From the NCBI GenBank assembly GCA_031267545.1, contig JAIRYU010000046.1, positions 1 to 6,266 of the forward strand: a stretch of 6,266 nucleotides of DNA, given 5' to 3'. The stretch comes from Holosporales bacterium. Lineage in GTDB: Bacteria > Pseudomonadota > Alphaproteobacteria > RUG11792. Shown in pieces: positions 1 to 6,266 of this stretch. How positions within the stretch are numbered: the first letter of the stretch is position 1; each line of letters begins with the position of its first letter. The position numbers and the translations under genes are program-made. The notes beneath the pieces are model-generated. The model saw only the letters and a list, made by a program, of their open reading frames with translations. It ran no database searches and was not told where the DNA came from.

Positions 1-2999
1 AATTATTTCGGCCGTTTATATATGCAAAACTTGAGCAGTATGGACTAGCCACTACTCTGAAATCTGCGAAGAGGATGATGGATCGCGATCGTCCGGAGGT
101 ATGGGATATACTGGAAGAAGTAATGAGAGAACACCCCGTACTGCTTAACAGGGCCCCTACCCTTCACAGGCTCAGTATCCAGGCATTCGAGCCTATCCTT
201 ATTGAAGGAAAAGCAATTCAGCTACATCCGCTGGTGTGTACGGCATTTAACGCAGACTTTGACGGAGACCAAATGGCTGTGCACGTTCCGCTGTCTGTGG
301 AGGCTCAGCTGGAGGCAAGAATATTGATGCTTTCCACAAACAATATCCTTAGCCCGTCAAACGGTAAGCCGATCATCGTACCGTCGAAAGATATAGTCCT
401 CGGTATTTACTACCTTACAATGCTGGTTGAGGGCCTTGCCAACGAGGGTATTTGTATGTCTGGATTAAGCGAGATTACTCATGCGCTTGAAGAGAAGATA
501 GTGACATACCACACAAAAATCAGGGCGAGGGTTGCTTACTATGCAGATGATGGAGAATGTGAATACAGAATCGTGGAAACGACTCCGGGACGAGTCATCA
601 TGGGACAGATCCTTCCTCGTCACCATAAAGTTAAATTCGACGCCGTAAATAAGGTTATGACGCTACCCGACATAAGTTCGTTGATTGACGATATATATTT
701 CCATTGCGGTTCGAAGGAAACTGCGATTTTTGTTGATCGCATAATGGCAATCGGGTTTAAGTACATGACGCGTGCCGGGATATCGTACGGCAAGGATGAC
801 CTTGTAATTCCTCCAGAGAAGGAAATGTTAGTCAAGGAAACCGAAAAGATAGTCTGCGAGTTTGAGCAGCAGTACCTTGACGGGTTTATTACGCACGGCG
901 AGAAGTACAACAAGGTTGTAGACGCGTGGGACAAGTGTGGCGACCGCGTGGCAGAAGCGCTGATGAAGGCGGTATCGTATACAGAGAGGGGAAAGCAGCC
1001 GAACTCCGTATATATGATGGTTCACTCAAGAGCTAGAGGATCCATGGCGCAGCTGAAACAGTCAGCCGGCATGAGGGGATTGATGGCGAAACCTACCGGG
1101 GAAATCATCGAGACTCCGATTGTTTCTAACTTCAAGGAAGGACTGTCGGTGTTGGAGTACTTCACGTCGACCCACGGAAGCCGTAAGGGATTGATTGATA
1201 CGGCCTTAAAAACTGCAAACTCTGGATACCTCACGAGAAGACTTGTGGACGTTGCAAACGACTGCATTGTCTCTGAAGAGGATTGTGGAACAACAGATGG
1301 AATGTGGCTGCGACCGGTGTATGATGGCGCCAGCGTCGTCGTCAGCCTCAAAGAGAGAATATTAGGGAGGTTTACGGCAAGCGATGTTGTCAATCCAAAT
1401 AATGGAGCATTGATAATTCAAAAGGATGGGTTCATAGACGAGTATAAGGCCGATACAATAGTTGAGGCTGGAATTGACGAGGTGTTCGTGCGTTCGGTAA
1501 TAACATGCGAGAGTCAGCGAGGCATATGCGCAAAGTGCTATGGTCGCGATTTGGCAAGGGGAACAATCGTTAGCGTGCATGAAGCTGTTGGAGTCATTGC
1601 CGCTCAGTCGATTGGAGAGCCTGGGACACAGCTCACAATGAGAACGTTCCATATAGGCGGCGCCGCTCAGCGGAGTACGGAGCAATCAAGCGTAGAGTCA
1701 TCAATGGATGCGAGGATCGCATTCAAGAACATGACATTTGCCGTGAACAGTTCTGGCAACACAATAGTCATATCTAGGAAGGCAGAAATTACGCTGGTCG
1801 ACGGAAATGGCAGGAGTAGGATGTCATATAAGATTCCGTACGGAGCCAAGTTAAAGATCGCTGCCGGCGACGCAGTAAAAACCGGGCAACCTCTTGCAGA
1901 ATGGGATCCTTACACTACGCCGGTTGTGTGCGAGACTGTCGGATTCGTGAAGTATATGGATCTGGTCGACGGCCAGTCGTTAAGAGAGGTTGTAGACGAA
2001 ACAACCGGTCTTTCCAGCAAGGTTGTCGTTGACTGGAAGCAGTCGGCCACAACTACAAACTTTAAACCGATGATCGTAATTGTGGGAGACGACGGCAAAC
2101 CATTAATACTCGCAAGCAAAGCGGAGGCTAAATATTTCCTGTCGATAGACGCAGTTATCAACGTACACGATGGTAATCCTATTAGAGCGGGAGATATCAT
2201 TGCAAGGATACCAAAAGACGTCGTAAAGACGAGGGACATCACGGGCGGTCTTCCGAGGATCTCTGAATTGTTCGAGGCGAGAATTCCAAAAGAACCAGCC
2301 ATTATCTCGGAGATAGACGGTACGATTGAACTTGGTAAAGAGTATCAAATGAAGCGGAAGATCACCATAACTCCCGACCCGTCTACTAATCAAGCTCCTG
2401 TGGAACATCTTGTTCCGAGGAGCAGATCCATCATCGTACACGATGGCGATTACGTCAAGAAGGGTGATGTTCTTGTTGATGGTAGCGTAATGCTACAAGG
2501 TATTTTGAAAGCCTTAGGAGTAGAAGAAATGGCGGCGTACCTAGTCAATGAGGTACAGAAGGTTTACAGGCTTCAGGGCGTGTCAATAAACGATAAGCAT
2601 GTCGAGGTTATAGTGCGGCAAATGTTGCAGAAACGCGAGATCAAAGACGCAGGCGATTCGACATATATCGTTGGAGATGAAATAGATAGAATTGATTTGT
2701 CAAGTATCAACGGTAAGTTGCTAAAAGAGGGCAAGAGGCCGATTGTCACTATACACATCCTACAGGGGATTACTAAAGCCGCTCTGCATACGAAATCATT
2801 TATATCGGCCGCATCGTTCCAGGAAACCACGCGCGTGCTAACGGAAGCGGCCATTTGCGGTAGAGTCGATAGACTTATGGGACTTAAGGAGAACGTAATC
2901 GTAGGCCGCCTAATGCCAGCGGGAACTGGCGGCTTGGTAAAAAAATGGAAATCTGAAGGTAGAGCGCAGAAATCTGACGAAATAGCTGACGTCGCTTAA
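1..2999 (+). CDS. rpoC: DNA-directed RNA polymerase subunit beta' (RpoC), 5'-truncated by the window edge
   Basis: Largest catalytic subunit of RNA polymerase; it holds the active-site magnesium and acts in the cytoplasm with alpha, beta, omega and sigma. The frame is open from base 3, so the left edge cuts the gene. About 375 N-terminal residues (first zinc finger, clamp) are missing by comparison with E. coli numbering. Visible landmarks by fragment residue: NRAPTLHRL near 49; the catalytic NADFDGDQMAVH, with its three Asp codons at 255-269 (residues 85, 87, 89); F-loop and bridge helix from AGMRGLMAKP to DTALKTANSGYLTRRLVDVA (about 355-415); the second zinc site, Cys 428, 502, 509 and 512, with the family's spacing; trigger loop MRTFHIGGAA at 546; an SI3-type insertion of about 180 residues (about 560-740); DITGGLPRISELFEAR at 745; and the C-terminal ETTRVLTEAA and KENVIVGR motifs. 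The SI3 sequence is alphaproteobacterial in character. Odd points are G-to-S, G-to-R, L-to-S and A-to-I changes at highly conserved sites. No terminator follows, and the stop overlaps the next start. Confidence 0.99.
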   Translation, partial: LFRPFIYAKLEQYGLATTLKSAKRMMDRDRPEVWDILEEVMREHPVLLNRAPTLHRLSIQAFEPILIEGKAIQLHPLVCTAFNADFDGDQMAVHVPLSVEAQLEARILMLSTNNILSPSNGKPIIVPSKDIVLGIYYLTMLVEGLANEGICMSGLSEITHALEEKIVTYHTKIRARVAYYADDGECEYRIVETTPGRVIMGQILPRHHKVKFDAVNKVMTLPDISSLIDDIYFHCGSKETAIFVDRIMAIGFKYMTRAGISYGKDDLVIPPEKEMLVKETEKIVCEFEQQYLDGFITHGEKYNKVVDAWDKCGDRVAEALMKAVSYTERGKQPNSVYMMVHSRARGSMAQLKQSAGMRGLMAKPTGEIIETPIVSNFKEGLSVLEYFTSTHGSRKGLIDTALKTANSGYLTRRLVDVANDCIVSEEDCGTTDGMWLRPVYDGASVVVSLKERILGRFTASDVVNPNNGALIIQKDGFIDEYKADTIVEAGIDEVFVRSVITCESQRGICAKCYGRDLARGTIVSVHEAVGVIAAQSIGEPGTQLTMRTFHIGGAAQRSTEQSSVESSMDARIAFKNMTFAVNSSGNTIVISRKAEITLVDGNGRSRMSYKIPYGAKLKIAAGDAVKTGQPLAEWDPYTTPVVCETVGFVKYMDLVDGQSLREVVDETTGLSSKVVVDWKQSATTTNFKPMIVIVGDDGKPLILASKAEAKYFLSIDAVINVHDGNPIRAGDIIARIPKDVVKTRDITGGLPRISELFEARIPKEPAIISEIDGTIELGKEYQMKRKITITPDPSTNQAPVEHLVPRSRSIIVHDGDYVKKGDVLVDGSVMLQGILKALGVEEMAAYLVNEVQKVYRLQGVSINDKHVEVIVRQMLQKREIKDAGDSTYIVGDEIDRIDLSSINGKLLKEGKRPIVTIHILQGITKAALHTKSFISAASFQETTRVLTEAAICGRVDRLMGLKENVIVGRLMPAGTGGLVKKWKSEGRAQKSDEIADVA

Positions 3000-3493
3000 T
3001 GGAAGTAGCCATTATCGATGATATTAGAACGTCAGGTTGCATTGGAAAAACGAGAGCGCTGTGCATAGATTATGGAGACAAACGGATTGGAATTGCGGTA
3101 TCTGATATAGGATGGCAGATCGCTTCTCCGCTAAAGGTTATCAACAGTCATGGTTGTTTCCCGGCTATCATGGATTTCGTCAATGAGTATGCCGTTGGCG
3201 TTATAGTCATTGGCATTCCGTACGCCCTAAACGGAGGCGCCGCCGGTCAACAACGAGAGAAAGTTGAGAAGTTCATTGATAAGTTAAGATCGATACTTGC
3301 TCTCGAAATGCCGGACAAAGAAAACGCTTCCATTAAAATTATCGTATGGGACGAGAGATACAGTTCCGTTGACGCCAACAAATTGCTGGATGAGGCATGT
3401 ATGTCCAAGAGGTCAAGGAGATCGCGCATAGACAAAGTAGCAGCCAGCTTAATCTTGCAAGGAATGGTCGACGCATTACATGCCAGAAGTTGA
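2999..3493 (+). CDS. ruvX: RuvX/YqgF family nuclease (putative Holliday junction resolvase / pre-16S rRNA nuclease)
   Basis: A 164-aa cytoplasmic protein of the RNase H-like YqgF family. Members mature the 5' end of 16S rRNA and have also been proposed as Holliday-junction resolvases; the sequence alone cannot separate these roles. Family motifs in order: IDYGDKRIGIAVSD (residues 23-36, first catalytic Asp at 24), VIGIPYALNG (70-79), WDERYSSVDA (117-126, acidic pair Asp118-Glu119) and RIDKVAASLIL (143-153, last acidic residue Asp145). The acidic core is intact. The start at 2999 is the only ATG before the first motif and overlaps the rpoC stop as TAATG. No clear Shine-Dalgarno lies upstream, which fits translation coupled to rpoC. 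The N-terminus has about 20 residues before the first motif, somewhat more than the usual few in this family. Length is otherwise normal (about 140-165 aa). The family assignment is secure; the exact substrate is not. Confidence 0.95.
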   Translation: MEVAIIDDIRTSGCIGKTRALCIDYGDKRIGIAVSDIGWQIASPLKVINSHGCFPAIMDFVNEYAVGVIVIGIPYALNGGAAGQQREKVEKFIDKLRSILALEMPDKENASIKIIVWDERYSSVDANKLLDEACMSKRSRRSRIDKVAASLILQGMVDALHARS

Positions 3494-3596
3494 CTATAAA
3501 CATCAGTCTTCCTCATTAAACTCCTACAGCTTGTTACCGAACATATACAGACAGAATCGGAATGTATGCCTATAGAGTTCCTCGACGCGGTATTTA

Positions 3597-3625
3597 TTGT
3601 GATAACTTCGGGGTTTTGTTATACT
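3597..3625 (+). promoter_or_regulatory. Candidate sigma70-type promoter for xseA
   Basis: TTGTGA at 3597-3602 (4 of 6 to TTGACA) and TATACT at 3620-3625 (5 of 6 to TATAAT) are separated by exactly 17 bp. Transcription would begin near 3632, giving a leader of about 30 nt before the xseA start. The element lies in the 167-nt gap after ruvX, where no rho-independent terminator is seen, so xseA could be served both by readthrough and by this promoter. Small inverted arms ATAAC (3602-3606) and GTTAT (3618-3622) sit inside the element; they are too short to call an operator. This is consensus matching only. Confidence 0.5.
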
Positions 3626-3660
3626 CCGGACACGGTCGCGAAATACTTTGAGATTCGGTT

Positions 3661-5004
3661 ATGCATCAAGCGCATGCTCTTGCTAAATCATTACACATAC
3701 TTGGTGACGAGGATATTTTCACAGTATCGGAGTTGTCAAGGGCCATCAAAGACGAGGTTGAAAGAAATTTTACAGCAATTAAGTTGAGAGGAGAGGTTTC
3801 CGGCCTCAAGAAACATTCGTCTGGCCATACATATCTATCGATCAAAGATGACGAATCTGTTATCAATGCCATTTGTTGGAGAGGAACCAGAATGTCCTTC
3901 CAGATTGAGGAGGGAATGGAGGTTATAGTGAAAGGTCGCGTAACTACATACCACGCCAGGTCTCAGTATCAATTCGTTATAGAAGAGGCAAGCGTCGCCG
4001 GCGAGGGGACTCTGTTAAAGATCATCAACGAGCGGAAAAAACTATTCACAGCCCGCGGATACTTTGACATCGACAAAAAATTACCAATCCCAAAATTTCC
4101 ACAAATCATAGGAATTGTAACATCCAAGACAGGGGCCGTTATAAGCGATATGCAGCATCGCCTTAATGACAGATATCCATTTTGCCATGTTATCATTTGG
4201 CCCGTTAACGTTCAGGGAGCTAACTCGGCAGAGCAAATTGCAACCGCAGTGAGAGGGTTCAACCTGATGACATACAAAAGGCCGGACGTTCTAATAGTAG
4301 CTCGTGGAGGCGGTAGCGTAGAGGACCTATGGTCGTTCAACGAAGAGATCATCGTTAGGGCTGTTTTTGAAAGTAAGATTCCCGTTATATCGGCAATAGG
4401 TCACGAGACAGACACTACCCTCATCGATTATGCCGCCGATCTTCGCGCTCCCACTCCTACGGCGGCAATTGAATTTGCAACTCCAGTGCTCGCCGAAGTA
4501 AAAAACGCGCTCTCGAATAATTCTCTAAGACTGGAAACCGTTATGTCGCGAATCGTGAACGAGCGGCGCTCGTATCTGTCTTCATTGCGCAAGCGCCTAT
4601 CGTTATTATCGCAGTCAATGATCATCTCAGTTAATCAGAGATTTGATGACAAGGTTTTGAGGTTCGCCACATCCGCAGCTAGTTTCATGGGCAAGCGCGC
4701 CATCGCGCTTCAGTCGAAACGACTTGCCAGCCTAGATAATTATCTAGCTGTAAAAAAACAGGTCTGCGCATCGAGCGTCAATAAGCTCGCGACTTTATTG
4801 GAAACGTACGCGAATCGACAAATAGAAAAAGCGAATGCGCTTTTCAATAGGTTAGACCAAGGTTCTTTTAAATCCATTTTGAAGAAGGGCTTCTGCTTTG
4901 TGACAGATAAACTAGGCAGAACCGTAGGGACGAGAGAGATGTTTGAACGCGAGCGCGCGAACGGCGTTACGCTACGCTTCGTAGACGGGTCCATAGATCT
5001 GTAA
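3661..5004 (+). CDS. xseA: Exodeoxyribonuclease VII large subunit (XseA)
   Basis: Catalytic large subunit of exodeoxyribonuclease VII, which degrades single-stranded DNA to short oligonucleotides in repair and recombination. It assembles with several copies of the small subunit XseB, which is not in this window. At 447 aa it is close to the 456 aa of E. coli. The N-terminal OB-fold starts at FTVSELSRAIK (residues 20-30) and includes GEVSGLKKHSSGHTYLSIKDD (44-64). The catalytic domain has GIVTSKTGAVISD (151-163), RGGGSVEDLWSFNEE (215-229) and AIGHETD (245-251) running into LRAPTPTAAIE. Asp163, Arg215, His248 and Asp251 align with the E. coli residues reported as essential (D155, R205, H238, D241). 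A long helical stretch (about 275-395) leads to the C-terminal KKGFCFVTD and the FVDGSIDL ending. ATG 3661 is the first possible start after an in-frame TGA at 3649-3651, and a weak GAGA lies 7 nt upstream. The gene appears intact. Confidence 0.98.
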   Translation: MHQAHALAKSLHILGDEDIFTVSELSRAIKDEVERNFTAIKLRGEVSGLKKHSSGHTYLSIKDDESVINAICWRGTRMSFQIEEGMEVIVKGRVTTYHARSQYQFVIEEASVAGEGTLLKIINERKKLFTARGYFDIDKKLPIPKFPQIIGIVTSKTGAVISDMQHRLNDRYPFCHVIIWPVNVQGANSAEQIATAVRGFNLMTYKRPDVLIVARGGGSVEDLWSFNEEIIVRAVFESKIPVISAIGHETDTTLIDYAADLRAPTPTAAIEFATPVLAEVKNALSNNSLRLETVMSRIVNERRSYLSSLRKRLSLLSQSMIISVNQRFDDKVLRFATSAASFMGKRAIALQSKRLASLDNYLAVKKQVCASSVNKLATLLETYANRQIEKANALFNRLDQGSFKSILKKGFCFVTDKLGRTVGTREMFERERANGVTLRFVDGSIDL

Positions 5005-5143
5005 CTTTGATTGATATCAGTTCCGCAAAGTATTCAAGTCTATGCCCAATGTGTTTGATTTTTGCCATTTTCAAATTTTATCTGATATATCGCGTCTGTG
5101 AATAAGCGTAAACCTCCGTCTACATCTATAATTCCCATTATAT

Positions 5144-5189
5144 TACATCATTATGCTCCGGGGCTACACCGCTAATAACTTATGATGTA
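5144..5189. repeat. Alternative inverted repeat competing with the 5158-5196 hairpin
   Basis: TACATCAT (5144-5151) is perfectly complementary to ATGATGTA (5182-5189), an 8-bp stem. Its right arm overlaps the right arm of the stronger 11-bp hairpin at 5186-5189 (TGTA), so the two stems cannot form fully at the same time. The geometry resembles a small two-state structure, but this stem is A/T-rich with a 30-nt loop and would be clearly weaker. It lies between convergent genes rather than in a leader, so a regulatory switch is unlikely; it may simply reflect duplicated sequence. Confidence 0.4.
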
Positions 5190-5196
5190 GCCCCGG
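5158..5196. terminator. GC-rich hairpin between convergent genes, possible bidirectional terminator without a U-tract
   Basis: CCGGGGCTACA (5158-5168) pairs perfectly with TGTAGCCCCGG (5186-5196), an 11-bp stem with a 17-nt loop and one further T-G wobble possible outside it. It lies 153 nt after the xseA stop and 67 nt from the stop of the convergent minus-strand gene, a natural place for shared transcript ends. Neither side is followed by a run of T: the plus strand continues GAAATATATG. It is therefore not a textbook intrinsic terminator and could instead stabilise 3' ends or be a protein-binding palindrome. The rest of the 5005-5263 gap is A/T-rich, and I see no gene in it. Confidence 0.45.
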
Positions 5197-5263
5197 GAAA
5201 TATATGATCAGATACAAAGGATCGATTCATACCAATACGATCTCTTCATCCCGCAATCTTAAC

Positions 5264-5971
5264 TTACTCAGAATCAAGATCATGTTGGTGTGATTCTTGT
5301 CCTTGAACCTCCTGCAATGGGCGGTCTTCTTGAGGGGCTTGGTCGGTGGCAAGACGGTCGTACGGAATCGCCCCCGACAACGCTTCTGGAACCTGCAAAG
5401 CCGGTACGTCGCAACTTGCTATGTCGTACTGCCTCGTTACGTCCGGCTGGAGCATCGGACACATACTGTAAATTGAGGGCAGGGGTACTCGCGGGTGGGT
5501 TAATCGTTGAGGGGGGCGAAGGGCGCGAATAGGTGGCTGAAGGGCGCGAAGAACTAACGGCAGTACTGGGGAAATTACGCCGAAGTACGTATCAAGATAT
5601 TTATATATCAGTGGCATGCTGCGCTTCTCGTCCCGAGTCGGCGACGGAATATCGACATTAGCCAACAGCTCCCGCATCAGAGCGAGCAGATATGGCTTTC
5701 GCGGATCTTCACCATCATTCGCTTCCTTTAAATATTTGTACGATGCTCCACTCCCGTAGTCATAATCGTGTGCGCCAGCCCTCTGCGCACGTTGCGCTTC
5801 ATAACCAAAGCCATACCGCGGCTTGCGCCATTGCCACTCTACAATTCTTACGTTACCTTGGCTAGCTGCCTCCGCTTGCGCTGCTCCGCACAATGCCAGC
5901 AACATTAGTTCAGGCATGCGCCTGATGATTCGGTTAATAATGATCATTTCGTCCATAAACAAAGATAACAT
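5264..5971 (-). CDS. Hypothetical protein with probable signal peptide and proline-rich C-terminal half
   Basis: An unrecognised 235-aa protein. The start at 5971 is supported by GGAGAG (5980-5975) just upstream at good spacing. The N-terminus looks like an export signal: a basic stretch with RR at 17-18, a hydrophobic core LMLLALCGA (22-30), and cleavage likely after AQA (residue 33) or AEA (35), so the product may be periplasmic or secreted. The Cys at 28 lacks a proper lipobox. The mature N-terminal part is rich in Trp and Tyr (EWQWRKPRYGFGY, 45-57; YDYGSGASYKY, 70-80). A helical-looking region follows (about 92-140). The second half is rich in Pro, Gln and Arg, with a heptad repeat RALQPPI/RALRPPQ (142-155), and the tail is polar and Gln/Asp/Glu-rich. 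Cys 171 and 187 are the only mature cysteines. Local GC is visibly higher than in xseA, around 60% near 5341-5400. The gene converges on xseA and nothing nearby suggests a function. The signal peptide plus ribosome site favour a real gene; the tail frame is less certain. Confidence 0.7.
   Translation of the reverse strand: MLSLFMDEMIIINRIIRRMPELMLLALCGAAQAEAASQGNVRIVEWQWRKPRYGFGYEAQRAQRAGAHDYDYGSGASYKYLKEANDGEDPRKPYLLALMRELLANVDIPSPTRDEKRSMPLIYKYLDTYFGVISPVLPLVLRALQPPIRALRPPQRLTHPRVPLPSIYSMCPMLQPDVTRQYDIASCDVPALQVPEALSGAIPYDRLATDQAPQEDRPLQEVQGQESHQHDLDSE
5518..5550 (-). repeat. Short in-frame tandem repeat, 21-bp period
   Basis: The 12-mer GAAGGGCGCGAA (plus-strand spelling) occurs at 5518-5529 and again at 5539-5550. 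The 21-bp offset is exactly seven codons of the minus-strand gene. It encodes consecutive heptapeptides of the form RAL(Q/R)PP(I/Q). Bases on the 5' side of each copy are also partly alike (AGGGGG versus AGGTGG), suggesting a duplicated 21-bp unit that has since diverged. Confidence 0.7.
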
Positions 5972-5974
5972 ACA

Positions 5975-5980
5975 CTCTCC
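5975..5980 (-). promoter_or_regulatory. Shine-Dalgarno site fixing the start of the 235-aa gene
   Basis: On the minus strand GGAGAG is followed by TGT and then ATG at 5971, with five bases between GGAG and the start. It is the clearest ribosome-binding site in the window and favours this start over the later in-frame Met codons at residues 6, 9 and 19. No convincing promoter was found in the 203 nt upstream. Confidence 0.6.
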
Positions 5981-6174
5981 ATCATCCTATCAGCCCGCGC
6001 AATTTAATTCAATTTTTATGTAAATTTACGGAGCTCTTGTCGCTTACCCGCGTGACGCAAGGCAAGGCAACGCCCAGAAACAAGGCTAAATATACTCCGC
6101 TGAAGTTAAGGCTTCGATTACGTCAACGCTATATGCACATGGATTATCGGTGGCTCAGTTTTCCAGGTATAGCC

Positions 6175-6266
6175 TCAGTTGTTTTGGAAATTTCTTTCAT
6201 ACGTAAGCCATGGATATGGTCCAAAATTTACTTGATCATCGGGATTATTTATGGCACCCTCCTTGG
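6175..6266 (-). CDS. Possible 3' end of an unidentified gene, cut by the window edge
   Basis: On the minus strand one frame is open from the right edge and gives 29 codons ending at a TGA (6177-6175). The end of the peptide reads NFGPYPWLTYERNFQNN, with a composition plausible for a real C-terminus. The gene would lie upstream of, and in the same direction as, the 235-aa gene, 203 nt away. The stretch is too short for identification and I do not recognise the family. A competing plus-strand frame starts at ATG 6210 and is also open to the edge, but it lacks a ribosome-binding site, so the minus frame is mildly preferred. Confidence 0.3.
   Translation of the reverse strand, partial: KEGAINNPDDQVNFGPYPWLTYERNFQNN

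Noticed and set aside
3494..3596. Search for a terminator after ruvX
   Set aside because: No stem followed by a T-run was found, so no separation from xseA by an intrinsic terminator can be claimed.
3566..3787. A 73-codon plus-strand frame starting before xseA
   Set aside because: Most of it overlaps the well-supported start of xseA in another frame, it has no recognisable motif, and it spans the candidate promoter.
5290..5532. An 80-codon plus-strand frame opposite the tail of the 235-aa gene
   Set aside because: It looks like a shadow created by the GC-rich stretch; it has no family signature, and the minus frame has a signal peptide and ribosome site.
5981..6010. TTGAAT, 17 bp, TAGGAT on the minus strand as a promoter for the 235-aa gene
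   Set aside because: Only 4 of 6 matches in each hexamer, and the predicted transcript start would fall inside the ribosome-binding site, leaving almost no leader.
6057..6071. GCAAG GCAAG GCAAC pentamer run, considered as iterons
   Set aside because: Only about three imperfect 5-bp units with no origin or replication gene nearby; easily due to chance.
6104..6128. GGCTTCGATTACGTC, considered as a tRNA T-arm
   Set aside because: The flanking bases do not pair as a T-stem and no anticodon or acceptor stem can be drawn around it.
6210..6266. Plus-strand start ATG at 6210, open to the edge (MDMVQNLL...)
   Set aside because: No Shine-Dalgarno at a workable distance (GGAAA is about 20 nt away) and only 19 codons visible; the opposite-strand frame is at least as plausible.

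Overview
The window looks like a piece of an alphaproteobacterial chromosome, most likely from a host-associated, fast-evolving lineage such as the Rickettsiales. The alphaproteobacterial placement rests on the RpoC fragment: its trigger-loop insertion carries the class-typical AEWDPYT, DLVDG and TGLSSKVVVDWK stretches. The Rickettsiales-like suggestion is weaker. It comes from a moderate base composition (about mid-40s % GC by eye in the housekeeping genes) and from several substitutions at nearly invariant RpoC positions. No rRNA, tRNA, CRISPR array, insertion sequence or phage gene was recognised.

Layout. Positions 1-2999 (+) hold the C-terminal ~998 residues of rpoC, the RNA polymerase beta' subunit, cut at the left edge. 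Its stop codon overlaps by one base (TAATG) the start of ruvX/yqgF (2999-3493, +), a RuvC-like nuclease. After a 167-nt gap with a good sigma70-type promoter candidate comes xseA (3661-5004, +), the large subunit of exodeoxyribonuclease VII. A 259-nt non-coding gap then holds a perfect 11-bp hairpin that can also form a competing stem. Facing xseA, on the minus strand, is an unrecognised 235-aa gene (5971-5264) with a probable signal peptide, a strong ribosome-binding site, higher local GC and a short proline-rich tandem repeat. A 203-nt gap follows, and the right edge carries what may be the last 29 codons of another minus-strand gene.

How the genes relate. rpoC and ruvX appear to share a transcript, with likely translational coupling. 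xseA may add to that readthrough from its own promoter. RuvX (pre-16S rRNA processing and/or recombination) and XseA (single-strand DNA degradation in repair) are core housekeeping enzymes, and their position behind rpoC is probably a gene-order quirk of this lineage rather than a dedicated system. The convergent secreted-protein gene is the only part that looks lineage-specific. I see no convincing new multi-gene system here.
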